From Rubripirellula tenax (GTDB lineage Bacteria; Planctomycetota; Planctomycetia; Pirellulales; Pirellulaceae): DNA of 64,000 nt. Below the pieces are notes generated by a model. That model was not told the origin of the DNA. It saw only the letters and a list, made by a program, of their open reading frames with translations, and ran no database searches. How positions within the stretch are numbered: position 1 is the first letter of the stretch; each line of letters opens with the position of its first letter. Shown piece after piece: positions 1 to 9,483 of this stretch. The stretch covers positions 538,526 through 602,525 of the forward strand of contig NZ_SJPW01000007.1 of NCBI RefSeq assembly GCF_007860125.1, in the 5' to 3' direction. The position numbers and the translations under genes are program-made.

Positions 1-1147
1 TAGGCAGAATGCGAAGCTTCTGTAGCTTTTGCCCCACCATTTGGTCGATATAGCTGCCTTCGATTTTCGGACGCGTGTACTGAAGGTTCTCGGGCAAAGC
101 CAAGACTTGGCTGCCGACGGTGTGCGTGTCGAATCGAGCCATCACGAACGCCTCGCCACGACGTCCCGCGGTGACCGTACCGACGTCATCGATTTCGGCA
201 GTTCCCGAGTTGTTCGACGTGAACGCGGCCAAACGTGTGATATCACGAGTCGTTCCGTCGCTGTAGGTCGCGACCGCAACGAAACGCTGTGTTTTGCCTT
301 CGCCCTCGATCACCGCTTGCGGTGGATAAAGGACAACCGAATCGACCGTTGGCGGCTTGGCGTCGGCCGGATCAATGTTGGCTCCGTCCTGAAGCCATTC
401 CAAGATCGTGGCGTAATAGTCACTTGTCGTTTCGAAAAGTTTGCCGCCGGTGTGGGGAACGCTGCCGACCGCCTTTTTCAAAAACAGGCTTTCTTCGGGG
501 ACGGCCAAGTTGATCCGACGGACGCCAATTTCTCGTGTGATCCGATGAAAGTCGCCCACGGGGTCAAAGCCGAACAAGCTGACTCGAAACCCATCTTTTC
601 CCCGCGCTGCGCCGTGGCAGGATCCGGTGTTGCAACCCGACCGGGTCAAAACGGGCATGACGTCTTTTTCAAAGCTGATCTTCGGACGACTGGTCGCACC
701 AGAGACTTCGACGGGAATGCGGACCTCGGCGCCGGCGTACGAACCGACCAGCTGCGTCTTACCGTCGGCAATGGGCAACAACTGAAACCCGTCTCGCTTG
801 ACTTTGGTGGGATCAGCTATTGACCACGTGACCAGGTCGCTGACGTCGGATGTGATCCCGTCGTCACGACGGACGATTGCAACGAACGACTGAAAATCAC
901 GAGACGATCCAAGTTTGATTTCCGGTGGAAAGACCGCCAAGTCGGGTACCTTCGGCAAATCCTTGCTGACCGAAGCCGTCGCAGACTCGGCGGGATCGGC
1001 TGCCAAAGTTGTGGTTGTGAAGACGGCGAATACGATCGGGAACACGGCGGCAATGAAGGTTGCCTTGGAACGCCGCGCGCGTGGGGACGGGTGGCTGTCC
1101 GTGTTAGCGAACCTCGCACGCAATTGGTGGAGTGAATTGTCGGTCAT
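1..1147 (-). CDS. DUF1549/PSCyt planctomycete cytochrome-like protein, N-terminal part only
   Basis: Partial gene: the frame is open from an ATG at 1147 to the window edge, giving about 382 residues, with the C-terminal DUF1549/DUF1553 part outside. The N-terminus has a hydrophobic export signal (residues about 27-50). A segment reading VMPVLTRSGCNTGSCHGAA contains the PSCyt heme-like motif, here C-x4-CH, and is followed by GKDGFRVSLFGFDP and GVRRINLAVPEES, both typical of this family. After it comes a bacterial Ig-like (BIG_2) segment with SDGTTRDITRLAAFTSNNSG. Function is poorly known; these proteins are exported and nearly restricted to planctomycetes and relatives. It follows the PPC and DUF1501 genes on the same strand (82 bp gap), a common planctomycete trio. 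The family call is firm, the biochemical role is not. Confidence 0.87.
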   Translation of the reverse strand, partial: MTDNSLHQLRARFANTDSHPSPRARRSKATFIAAVFPIVFAVFTTTTLAADPAESATASVSKDLPKVPDLAVFPPEIKLGSSRDFQSFVAIVRRDDGITSDVSDLVTWSIADPTKVKRDGFQLLPIADGKTQLVGSYAGAEVRIPVEVSGATSRPKISFEKDVMPVLTRSGCNTGSCHGAARGKDGFRVSLFGFDPVGDFHRITREIGVRRINLAVPEESLFLKKAVGSVPHTGGKLFETTSDYYATILEWLQDGANIDPADAKPPTVDSVVLYPPQAVIEGEGKTQRFVAVATYSDGTTRDITRLAAFTSNNSGTAEIDDVGTVTAGRRGEAFVMARFDTHTVGSQVLALPENLQYTRPKIEGSYIDQMVGQKLQKLRILP

Positions 1148-1228
1148 GATCAAACTTTCGTGCGAGCCAAATCAAGTGGCAATTTTAAAAACGGGCGTCG
1201 CAAATTTCGGTGGGAAGATCGAGATACG

Positions 1229-3670
1229 TTAAGGGGTTTCTTTCATCTGTCGCAGTTGTTCCAAACGGCTTAGCGGCTTGGGTGCGGCCGGCTTCTTTTC
1301 CTTGGCTTTCGGCTCCACTTTGGGAGCATCTTTTTTCGGCGGCAGCGGTGCATCGATTCGCAATTCGCCAGTTCCGGTGGTTTGAACGATCGTCTCGTCC
1401 CCCACCTTGACGCTTGAAATACAGACCAGGGTATTGTGCTTCCCGACCTTTGCGTCGGCGGCAACGACGATTGGAAACGTGACCGTCGTCGCGTCTTTGG
1501 CCACGGGCTGAACGCCGGCGGGGCTGGTCACACCGTTGGGTAAACCAACAAGTTGGACTTCCGCGTCGCCGGGAAGATCACGAAGCACTTCCACAGAAAC
1601 GGCGACAGCGGCTTCGGTGCCTTGTTCGGCGGCTGTCTTGGGAAACTCGTATTTAAACATCGAGTCTTGCACGTCCAACATGATCGCCGCGGTCGTGATC
1701 TCGGCGTTACCCTGGTCGGTCGGATAGCTGGCGACCAGGATCATCGGCCATTGACCGATCGCAGCCGATGTATTGGCGGTCAGCGGAATTTCGACTTCGC
1801 TTTTGCCTTTGGCAATTTTCTGGCCGTTGTTGACTCCGACGCCCGGCGGGTTGTAGAGCGTTCGAATGCGGATGTCTTGGTCAAAGCCTTCGTCTTTGGT
1901 GACCCGAACAAGCAGACTCTTACTGCCGCCACGGATAATCGGTGTCGCCGGTTGGACCAGCTCGATCTTGAACGGCGCCGCGTCGGATACGGCCATCGCG
2001 GCGCGCTCGGTTTCGTGGGACCACATGTGTCGCCGGTTTTGGCCGAGCACCAACTTATGTTCTTGCTTCAGCCGTCCCATGACACCGAAGTTCTTCTCGT
2101 CGCCGTGACCGGCGATGGTGAACAACGAAGCGGCATGCTTGGCCTCGGCTGATGCGGTCAGCAAGACCGGGATCTCGACGCGGCCAGCCGGGACCGGGTA
2201 AGCCATTGCCGTCACGCCATCAGGCAGGCCATCCAGTTCCATCGCGATTTCCCCGTTGTACCCCTTCCGGGTCGCCGTCACGACAAACGCAGTGTTCCCG
2301 CCAATTGGAACATTGGCAACCTGGGCCTCGTCGCGACGGAGTTCTTTTAACGTCAAGTCGAACGTGGCATTGGCGGCCGTCACTTCGATGCGGTAGTGAT
2401 GGACGGGGCTGCCACCGCGCAGGTGGTCGTACAAACGAACCGTATGCAAGCCGTCGGCCGGCGCGGTGAATTCAATGAAAGGGTCCGTCTTTCCGTTGGT
2501 GTCATCTGATGACGAGATCGTTTTGTTATCTGGTCCAAAGACATTCATGAACGCATCCAATGGCGATCGCAAAATCTCACGTGCAAAGCACTGAACCCGA
2601 AACTTTTGACCTTTTTTGCACTCAAACGCAAAGCAGTCGTAGTCGCCGTCTTTTTCGATCACACCACAGAACGCAAACGGCGCCGACGTCGTTGGTTCCG
2701 TGACGGCCGGAGCCTTTCGATAGTCGTCGTTGGGTTCTGTTTCCATCACGACGGGCAAGTCGTTGACGCGGATCCAATTCGGCGAGGGGCTGATTCCGTT
2801 TTCGTTTTCCATCACGACGCCCCAACGATCGACCGATTCACTTGGCAATTGAACCGAAGCGTCCGTCACCGATCCGTCCAACGAAATCAGCTTGGCTGAT
2901 AGCGTCGAACCGGGTGGACCACCGGCCGGAATGGCAGCGACGGGTCGCGGGAAAGCACCGACGTGCAAACGATAGCCGTTGACGGGCGCGCCGCCAAAGG
3001 AACTGTCTCTTACAAGCACCGTGTACTTGCCGTCCTGCGGAGCCACAAACGTGCACACGCCATCTTGTTGAAGCAGCGCCGAATCATCGCTGGTGGCAAC
3101 TTCGAAGCGGCCTTCATCGAGGATGGCAATGTAGGGATCAAGGATGTTTTGATTGTTGGTGGAATACCCCAAGCGAATGCCTTCGATTTCAACATTCAAA
3201 CGTTCGCCGGCTTTTAAATCGATCTGAAAGTGATCAACGTCCTCGCGATCCACGACACCTTCGATCGTTTGATTCATGGCGATCGGTTGTGGAGCCGCAA
3301 AGTCGTTGTTCGGCTCGACTTCTTGGACGATCGGCATGGCGCCGACACCAAGCAGCCGGAGATTGGCAATCCCCGACTTGGTTACCAAACGCAGCGGATA
3401 GAGTCCCGGCGAAAGTTTCGCGTCGGCCTTCAACTTGACCTCCACGGTTTTGCCATCGATCGACTTGACTTCGATGATCTCGATACCGGGTTGATCGACC
3501 AGGACCGTATGGGCTTCCGCGATTCGCTGGCCCTTGAACGTAATCGTGGTCTCTTCACCGCGAACGACACCCATCGGTCGCACTTGGTCGACGATGGGGA
3601 AGGCGGCCGGCGCGGACACCGAAGTCATCAGCGCGGCAGCGACAGCAAGGATCGATGATCGAACGTTCAT
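1229..3670 (-). CDS. Exported protein with bacterial pre-peptidase C-terminal (PPC) domains
   Basis: 813 residues starting with a signal peptide (about 1-22, AVAAALMTSVSAPAA). An IPT/Ig-like region follows (about 25-105, VDQVRPMGVVRGEETTITFK). Two PPC-type beta-sandwich domains are marked by VEPNNDFAAPQPI and ETEPNDDYRKAP, each followed by a DxDxF/DVDHFQ motif. The C-terminus is Lys/Pro-rich (PKKDAPKVEPKAKEKKPAAP). PPC domains are non-catalytic and usually occur in secreted hydrolases or adhesins; no protease domain is visible here. The gene lies between the DUF1501 and DUF1549 genes on the same strand and is probably co-transcribed with them (78 and 81 bp gaps). Likely periplasmic or surface; substrate unknown. 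Confidence 0.85.
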   Translation of the reverse strand: MNVRSSILAVAAALMTSVSAPAAFPIVDQVRPMGVVRGEETTITFKGQRIAEAHTVLVDQPGIEIIEVKSIDGKTVEVKLKADAKLSPGLYPLRLVTKSGIANLRLLGVGAMPIVQEVEPNNDFAAPQPIAMNQTIEGVVDREDVDHFQIDLKAGERLNVEIEGIRLGYSTNNQNILDPYIAILDEGRFEVATSDDSALLQQDGVCTFVAPQDGKYTVLVRDSSFGGAPVNGYRLHVGAFPRPVAAIPAGGPPGSTLSAKLISLDGSVTDASVQLPSESVDRWGVVMENENGISPSPNWIRVNDLPVVMETEPNDDYRKAPAVTEPTTSAPFAFCGVIEKDGDYDCFAFECKKGQKFRVQCFAREILRSPLDAFMNVFGPDNKTISSSDDTNGKTDPFIEFTAPADGLHTVRLYDHLRGGSPVHHYRIEVTAANATFDLTLKELRRDEAQVANVPIGGNTAFVVTATRKGYNGEIAMELDGLPDGVTAMAYPVPAGRVEIPVLLTASAEAKHAASLFTIAGHGDEKNFGVMGRLKQEHKLVLGQNRRHMWSHETERAAMAVSDAAPFKIELVQPATPIIRGGSKSLLVRVTKDEGFDQDIRIRTLYNPPGVGVNNGQKIAKGKSEVEIPLTANTSAAIGQWPMILVASYPTDQGNAEITTAAIMLDVQDSMFKYEFPKTAAEQGTEAAVAVSVEVLRDLPGDAEVQLVGLPNGVTSPAGVQPVAKDATTVTFPIVVAADAKVGKHNTLVCISSVKVGDETIVQTTGTGELRIDAPLPPKKDAPKVEPKAKEKKPAAPKPLSRLEQLRQMKETP

Positions 3671-3748
3671 GGTTACCGAGTTGGAAATTGGTGCCGAGAA
3701 AATGAAATCGACGTGGCGTTGAGAACTCGCCAGTCCCCTCGTAATTTC

Positions 3749-5050
3749 TTAAGCCAAAAGCGGTTCGATCAGCTTGCCGCCATCGACAATTTCGATCGGT
3801 CGATCGCCGGGCGCCATCAGTTCTTTATCCGCAACGATCCCCATCAAGCGGTACATCGTGGCGGCCAGGTCAGCCGGCGACACGGGATCATTTTCGGGTT
3901 CGGCGGCGGTCGAATCCGACGCACCGTGAATGACACCGCCGCGGATACCGCCGCCCGCCAACATGACGCTGAAAACTTTCGGCCAGTGATCGCGACCCGC
4001 GTCGGGATTGATTTTGGGCGTTCGCCCGAACTCACTGCTGACCATCACCAACGTCTCGTCCAACATTCCTCGCTCGGAAAGATCGTCAATCAACGCCGAA
4101 AGGCCGAGATCGAGACTGGGCATTGCAGTGCGAAAGTTGGTCGTGATGTTGGTGTGCATGTCCCAACTGCCATAGGTGAGCGTGACCAATCGAACGCCCG
4201 ATTCGACAAGTCGCCGCGCCATCAAGAGGCGTTGGCCGGCTTCGTTTCGTCCGTAACGATCGCGAGTCTTCGCATCTTCCTTTTCGATATCGAAAGCTTC
4301 TTTTGCCTTGGGCGTATCGATCAAGTCATAGGCGCGTTGATAGAAGGTGTTCATCGCGCTGACATTGTCGGCCGGCGTCGCGCTAACGAACTTTTGATTC
4401 ACCACGTCCAACGCCGCTTTCCGTCGCAAGAATCGCTGTTCGTCGACGCCGCCGGCAAGATCCAAGTCGCGAACCTTGAAATCGGCGCGAGCGGGATCTG
4501 ATCCGAGTGCAAATCCGCCGAAGCTGCTGGGCAGGTATCCCGTGCCGGCGAATTCATTGGGCACGTTAGGAATGCAAACGTAAGGTGGCAAATTGTTACG
4601 CGGACCGTACTCGTGACTGACGACGGCGCCGAAACTTGGATATTGAAGAGCCGGACTCGGCTTGTAGCCTGTGAACATATTGTGCGTGCCACGTTCATGG
4701 GCGGCTTCGCCGTGCGTCATCGACCGAATGATGCTGAACTTGTCGGCTCGCTTGGCTAGCTGGGGAACCGTTTCGCAAAACTGTTCACCCGTGTTGGTTT
4801 TGATCGGGCGTAGTTCGCCACGGTATTCCAGCGGGCTATACGGCTTGGGGTCGAACGATTCTTGCTGGGCCATGCCGCCGGGCAAATAGACGTGGATGAC
4901 ACTCTTGGCCTTCGCCTCGATGAAATCGTAGTGCTTCTGGTCGGCCATCGCTTGCCGCATCAACAACTCGGGCAAGGACAATCCCAAACCGCCGAATGCA
5001 CCGGCTGCCAAAAAACCTCGACGACTCAGCGGATTACCGAAACAACGCAT
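3749..5050 (-). CDS. DUF1501 family protein, Tat-exported
   Basis: 433 residues from the ATG at 5050. That start places a twin-arginine signal (PLSRRGFLAAGAFGGLGLSL) at the N-terminus and has a GGGAG ribosome site about 9 bases upstream; a longer open frame to 5119 lacks these. The body is a DUF1501 protein of the alkaline-phosphatase/sulfatase fold. It includes IIRSMTHGEAAHERGTHNMF, MHTNITTNFRTAMPSLD and VSSEFGRTPKIN, all family hallmarks. It is probably folded in the cytoplasm and exported by Tat. It heads the three-gene minus-strand run with the PPC and DUF1549 genes, the standard planctomycete pairing. Substrate unknown. Confidence 0.9.
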   Translation of the reverse strand: MRCFGNPLSRRGFLAAGAFGGLGLSLPELLMRQAMADQKHYDFIEAKAKSVIHVYLPGGMAQQESFDPKPYSPLEYRGELRPIKTNTGEQFCETVPQLAKRADKFSIIRSMTHGEAAHERGTHNMFTGYKPSPALQYPSFGAVVSHEYGPRNNLPPYVCIPNVPNEFAGTGYLPSSFGGFALGSDPARADFKVRDLDLAGGVDEQRFLRRKAALDVVNQKFVSATPADNVSAMNTFYQRAYDLIDTPKAKEAFDIEKEDAKTRDRYGRNEAGQRLLMARRLVESGVRLVTLTYGSWDMHTNITTNFRTAMPSLDLGLSALIDDLSERGMLDETLVMVSSEFGRTPKINPDAGRDHWPKVFSVMLAGGGIRGGVIHGASDSTAAEPENDPVSPADLAATMYRLMGIVADKELMAPGDRPIEIVDGGKLIEPLLA

Positions 5051-5913
5051 GGTGGGATTCTCCCGTGAAGGATGTTGAACGTGAGCGAATGGAAACACAG
5101 CCGCGCCGCCGGGAATCATTCGGCGGAAAACGTTGAGCGATCGAGATCGGTTGAAATCGTTCGTTCAAGCCAATTTCTCGTGGATTTTGGACGACAACAC
5201 CGAACAAAACCGTTCGAGCGTTTATCCAATTCAAAGGCGGGGATTTTAGGTGGGGCCTGAAGGGCGTTTTCGATGGCCGGGTTCAGGGAATTTACGTGGT
5301 CGTTCCACGCATTGTAGTTGCTCAAGGCGCGGCATTGTCGCCTCGAGAGCAAAACAAACGTATCCGATTGCAGGGGCAGGGTCAAATCAATCCTCACAAC
5401 CTGAACAACCGGCCCCCCGCTAACACCTGACGGAAATGCACCGATGACCGCCGAGAGCCACGAAAATGCCAGCCAGCCGCTGAATCAGGGACGCCGGAAC
5501 GGTCGCTTTCACCATTTGGCTTCGATTAGGACAGCATTGCCGGCGAAGCCCCGACAAGCATGCCAGCTCGGGATTGCGATTGAAGTTTCCGAAACGGGGA
5601 TAAATCAACGCGTTCGGCTGACCACAGGCTGCTAGCGTCAGCCGTAGCAACGCTGGGTCCTGCGGGTGCCCGACCATTGGTGACATCTCGCATTGGTGAC
5701 ATCTCGAGCGAAGCTGGTTGCACAGCAACAATCCGATCGGCGGAACGCAGTTCGCGCGACTGCGATTGCTGCTTGATGCGTCCACCTTCCTCGGTTCAAA
5801 GCGGTTGCCGGAAGTCGCATCTTTCACCGTTGCTAAAGTGGTGGCAGCGTTACCGGGCGGATATACTGCAACAACTCTGCACCTATATCTCCTCAATTGT
5901 TGGTGATTTGTCC
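5051..5913. other. Divergent intergenic region between the DUF1501 and kinase genes
   Basis: About 860 bases separate the start codons of two divergently read genes, so promoters for both should lie here, but no clear -35/-10 pair could be assigned. Open frames on both strands have Cys/Arg/Ser-rich compositions unlike protein and are not called. The only distinct structure is a perfect 16-bp tandem repeat at 5675-5706. Confidence 0.5.
5675..5706. repeat. Perfect 16-bp tandem direct repeat
   Basis: Two adjacent identical copies of CATTGGTGACATCTCG lie about 210 bases upstream of the kinase start. The unit is not palindromic. It could be a regulator site or simple slippage; nothing further can be read from the sequence. 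Confidence 0.8.
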
Positions 5914-8175
5914 GTGACCGCATCGGTGCCCGCTTACGAATTTCTTGAACCGTCTAGCCATCCGGGCGATCTCGGTACCCTTGGCCACTACCGCGTGATA
6001 TCGGAACTCGGCCGCGGCGGGATGGGATTCGTCTTCCGAGCCGAAGACGTCAAGCTGAAACGGGCTGTGGCGTTGAAGGTGATGAATCAAAAAATCGCCT
6101 CGATTCCCAACAGCCGCAAACGCTTTCTCAGCGAAGCCCGTGCGATGGCGGCCATTCACCACGACAATGTCGTAACCATCTTCGAAGTCGGCGAGAGCAA
6201 AGGTACTCCGTTCATGGCGATGGAGATGTTGGCAGGCGAAACGCTTGAAACGTACAACAAAACACACCTCGACCGCGACTTCACACAGATCATTCAATTC
6301 GCGACCCAGATCGCTCAAGGGCTTGCGTCCGCTCATGCCAAAGGCATCGTCCATCGCGACATCAAGCCGGCGAACATTTGGATCCAAGAGGGCACCGGTC
6401 GAATCAAAATCCTAGATTTTGGTTTAGCACTGGCATCGACACCCGTTGACCAATTGGCAGGTCGCGGTGCGGTGATCGGAACCCCCGGCTACCTAGCGCC
6501 CGAACAAGCCCGATCGGATCCCATGGACGATCGCAGCGACCTTTATTCGCTCGGCGTTGTGCTGTACGAAATGTGTACCGGCCAATTGCCAATTCAATCA
6601 AAGTCGGTTCCGGGACAACTCGTTTCGATCCTAGCCCATCGGCCACAACCCATATCAGAAATCAACCCGGCGATTCCGACGCCCTTGTGTGATTTGGTTC
6701 ACAAGCTGCTTCGCAAAGAACCGCGAATGCGAGTCGCTTCGGCTGCAAAGCTGCAAGAAGAGCTGCGACGCGTCGAAGTCGAGTGCCAGAAAACAACCGA
6801 AACGGCACAAGCAATCAATCGGCTGAAGGAAGGCCTATCCGAAGTCGTGACAAAGAAGTCATCGGCCAGCGTGTTTGAAGCAATCGACGAAGTGGAAGCG
6901 ATTCACGATCCGCTGGCATCATTGCCCGCCACGCCCGTCGTGATGCATTCGTCGGCGGCGTCCTCTGGCAGAATGACGGCGGTGAACCCTAACGTCGCGC
7001 GACCGTCCCCCAAGCCAGTGGCGACACCCGCGTGGCAAACCTATTTGCCGATCATCGCCATCGTTTCATGCGTTCTGGTCGCTTTGCCGGTGATCACTTA
7101 CTTCTTTACCAATGCGGGACGCAACAACGAATCCTATGTCGTCACCGATGATTTGTCGGCATATGCAAATGCGAATCCAGCGACTGCACCGGCGCAACGC
7201 CCGCAACCGGCCAACCAGCCCGTCGCAGCCGCAACAGAAACCAAATCGAGTGCCCCCAACGCCGGTAACCAAGCCAATGGAAACAACGGCGCCAATGGAA
7301 ACAATGGCAAGAACGACGCACCGGCAAAGAAGCCCTGGCAAAACAAAAAAAACCGGGGCAAAAACGAAAAAAACGCCAACGCCAACGCCAACGCTGGAAA
7401 AGAGAGTAGCAAGGGAGGCTCGGCCGCCAACAATTCCGGCTCACCCGAGTCTTCCGCCAAGCCAGATCCCGGCCCCGCATCTGGACCGGATTCGACGGTG
7501 GCGATGTCGGAGTCACCCGTGGTGACGCCGGCTCCCGAGGAACAAGCCAAGCCAGAAATCAAAGACGCTCCGGAGGCGAAGCCCGAAACCAAGATGCGTT
7601 GGATCCCAATTTCATCGGGTGACGGTCGCGGAGCCGATGCAATGGTGCAAAACGGTGGCAGCGGAAGCGACACTCTGGGCCTGAATCCGAGCATCGGGAT
7701 ACGAACGCGGAACGGTGTGCCCGTGAATCATTCCTACGTTCGATTCGACTTGTCGAGCGTCAAAGATTCGAAAGCGAAGATCGAAAAAGCCGGCCTGATT
7801 TTGAGCCTCGTTTCGGCACGGCGCCCTGTCGGCGCTACGATGCAAATTTACGGTGTGTCGGAAGTGGGAATGTGGGATGAATCGAAATTGAGCTGGGACC
7901 AGACCCCCTCATCCGATGCGGCGCCGAAGCAGCTCGACAGCTTTCCAATCCTGGCAGAGATATCGATCGATGACGATGACTCGGTCAAGTCCAGCACGGG
8001 CAAGAGCCAGGTCCGCATTTCGGATCCTCGCTTGGTCGACTTCCTCGTCAAATCCGGGGACCTGGTGACACTTGCCTTAACCGGCGAACACGGTACCGCG
8101 GCCGTTCGTTTCATCAGTCGCGAAAAATCATCCGAAGAGGCGCCCCAGTTGCTGATTGAAGTACCGGCGGAATGA
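5914..8175 (+). CDS. Transmembrane Ser/Thr protein kinase with C-terminal DNRLRE/CBM96-like domain
   Basis: About 753 residues from the GTG at 5914. The frame stays open to 5677, but those 79 extra codons are Cys/Arg/Ser-rich and unlike protein. The Hanks-type kinase domain (about 24-290) is complete: glycine loop GRGGMGFVF, Lys55 in VALKV, catalytic HRDIKPAN, DFGLA, and GTPGYLAPEQ. One membrane helix follows (about 376-398, YLPIIAIVSCVLVALPVITY). An Asn/Gly/Lys/Pro-rich linker spans about 425-560. A beta-rich module (about 563-749) contains YVRFDLSSV, WDESKLSWDQTP and RFISREKSSEEAPQLLIEV, resembling DNRLRE/CBM96 domains. The kinase should face the cytoplasm and the module the outside, giving a receptor-like layout. 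The module's ligand is unknown; a polysaccharide is plausible next to an EPS locus. Confidence 0.88.
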   Translation: MTASVPAYEFLEPSSHPGDLGTLGHYRVISELGRGGMGFVFRAEDVKLKRAVALKVMNQKIASIPNSRKRFLSEARAMAAIHHDNVVTIFEVGESKGTPFMAMEMLAGETLETYNKTHLDRDFTQIIQFATQIAQGLASAHAKGIVHRDIKPANIWIQEGTGRIKILDFGLALASTPVDQLAGRGAVIGTPGYLAPEQARSDPMDDRSDLYSLGVVLYEMCTGQLPIQSKSVPGQLVSILAHRPQPISEINPAIPTPLCDLVHKLLRKEPRMRVASAAKLQEELRRVEVECQKTTETAQAINRLKEGLSEVVTKKSSASVFEAIDEVEAIHDPLASLPATPVVMHSSAASSGRMTAVNPNVARPSPKPVATPAWQTYLPIIAIVSCVLVALPVITYFFTNAGRNNESYVVTDDLSAYANANPATAPAQRPQPANQPVAAATETKSSAPNAGNQANGNNGANGNNGKNDAPAKKPWQNKKNRGKNEKNANANANAGKESSKGGSAANNSGSPESSAKPDPGPASGPDSTVAMSESPVVTPAPEEQAKPEIKDAPEAKPETKMRWIPISSGDGRGADAMVQNGGSGSDTLGLNPSIGIRTRNGVPVNHSYVRFDLSSVKDSKAKIEKAGLILSLVSARRPVGATMQIYGVSEVGMWDESKLSWDQTPSSDAAPKQLDSFPILAEISIDDDDSVKSSTGKSQVRISDPRLVDFLVKSGDLVTLALTGEHGTAAVRFISREKSSEEAPQLLIEVPAE

Positions 8176-8322
8176 ACAGAGCCTTTCGAATGACCACTTC
8201 TAGATCGCAGCGGAACGCCGAACTTCAACCAAGTTCGCAAAGCTAGCCTGCAGTGCGATTCGGGTTCTGACGCAACGGCGAGTTCTACTACGACGAACGC
8301 AGGACGCCAGATGCGAGTCGCT

Positions 8323-9465
8323 TCAAAGGGCGACCACCTTGGCTCGGGCGCGTCCGCGGGAACTCTTTCTACGTTCGTCGAGACTGAGTTCATAGTGTGC
8401 TTCGTACTGGCAAAGCACTTGCTGGATATCGAAATCATTGGTCGCGATTCGGTGCCCTTCGGCGACCAAGCGAGCACCGGTATTCGCATCGTTCCAAAGA
8501 TCCACGATTGCGTTCGCCATGGCCGTTGGATCTTGCGGCGGAACGAGGCGACCGTTGATGTCGTCGCGAATCACATCCGTTGTTCCCCCAACATCTGTCG
8601 CGACAATCGGAACGCCCGCAAACATCGCTTCTAATAGGGCAAAGGATCCGCCATCCGATTTCGACGGAAGCACGAATACTCTTGCCCGACCCAGCAATTC
8701 AGCGACCCGGTCGGTCTCGCCAATCAAACGGACACGTTTTTCTAGCCCCATCGCATAGATCTGACCTTGCAACTCCGCTCGACACACTCCGTCGCCCGCG
8801 ATCAAAACTTCGATCGCCGGTTCTCGTTTGAGCATTTGCGAAGCGGCGTCAATCAAGGTCGAGACGCCCTTCTCGGGGCACAGCTTGGCCAAGCAAACCA
8901 CATAGGGTCGATCATGATGCGAGGAAGCGACGCGATCGCGTTCGAAATCGTTGCCGCCAAGACCGGGTCGGATGACCGACACACGCTTCGACTCAACCCC
9001 CATCTCGATCACCCGGTCGCGGATATCTTGCGAGATGGCGACGAATTGATGGGTCAATCGCGATGCTTGGCGGGCCATCCATTCTTGACGGGAACTCAAA
9101 CCAAATCCACGTCCGTGTTGCGTGTGGATGATGGAGCGAACGCCCGCCAATCGAGCGGCCGGTGCCGCATAAATCAGAGGCAGTGAATCGTGCGAATGAA
9201 CGACATCCGCACGAATTTTTCTGAAGAACCGATAAAGTTCAATCATCAAGCCGGGATGAAAACCATCATCGCGGTGCATGCATACGACGGGCACATTCAT
9301 CGAGCGCAGCTGCTCGCCGACCGATCCAATGTGGCCCAATGACGCCACGGTCAAATGATACCGGCTAGGATCAGCGTGCTTGGCAAACTGAACAATTTGC
9401 TTTTCAAGTCCGCCTACGTCTAAGCCGAATGTCACATGCGCGACGCGAATTCGGTCGTTATTCAT
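8323..9465 (-). CDS. GT4 glycosyltransferase, EPS/PEP-CTERM-system type
   Basis: 380 residues from ATG 9465 (a TTG one codon upstream is also possible). GT-B fold: the N-terminal half starts IRVAHVTFGLDVGGLEKQIV and includes HSHDSLPLIYAAPAARLAGV and HTQHGRGFG. The C-terminal half has LCPEKGVSTLIDAASQM and the donor-binding region KSDGGSFALLEAMFAGVPIV, where the usual first Glu of E-x7-E is Asp. The N-terminus resembles sugar transferases described in exosortase/EPS loci. It is read from the same strand as the phosphoglycosyl transferase (18 bp gap) and convergent with the kinase gene. It probably adds an early sugar to the lipid-linked chain; donor and acceptor cannot be read. Confidence 0.87.
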   Translation of the reverse strand: MNNDRIRVAHVTFGLDVGGLEKQIVQFAKHADPSRYHLTVASLGHIGSVGEQLRSMNVPVVCMHRDDGFHPGLMIELYRFFRKIRADVVHSHDSLPLIYAAPAARLAGVRSIIHTQHGRGFGLSSRQEWMARQASRLTHQFVAISQDIRDRVIEMGVESKRVSVIRPGLGGNDFERDRVASSHHDRPYVVCLAKLCPEKGVSTLIDAASQMLKREPAIEVLIAGDGVCRAELQGQIYAMGLEKRVRLIGETDRVAELLGRARVFVLPSKSDGGSFALLEAMFAGVPIVATDVGGTTDVIRDDINGRLVPPQDPTAMANAIVDLWNDANTGARLVAEGHRIATNDFDIQQVLCQYEAHYELSLDERRKSSRGRARAKVVAL

Positions 9466-9483
9466 CAAGGCAATTTGAGAGAG

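Noticed and set aside
5051..5913. tRNA or other RNA gene in the long gaps
   Set aside because: No T-loop signature with matching acceptor stem was found here or in the other long gaps.
5420..5923. 167-codon minus-strand open frame upstream of the kinase
   Set aside because: Cys/Arg/Asn-rich with no domain; overlaps the repeat and kinase start.
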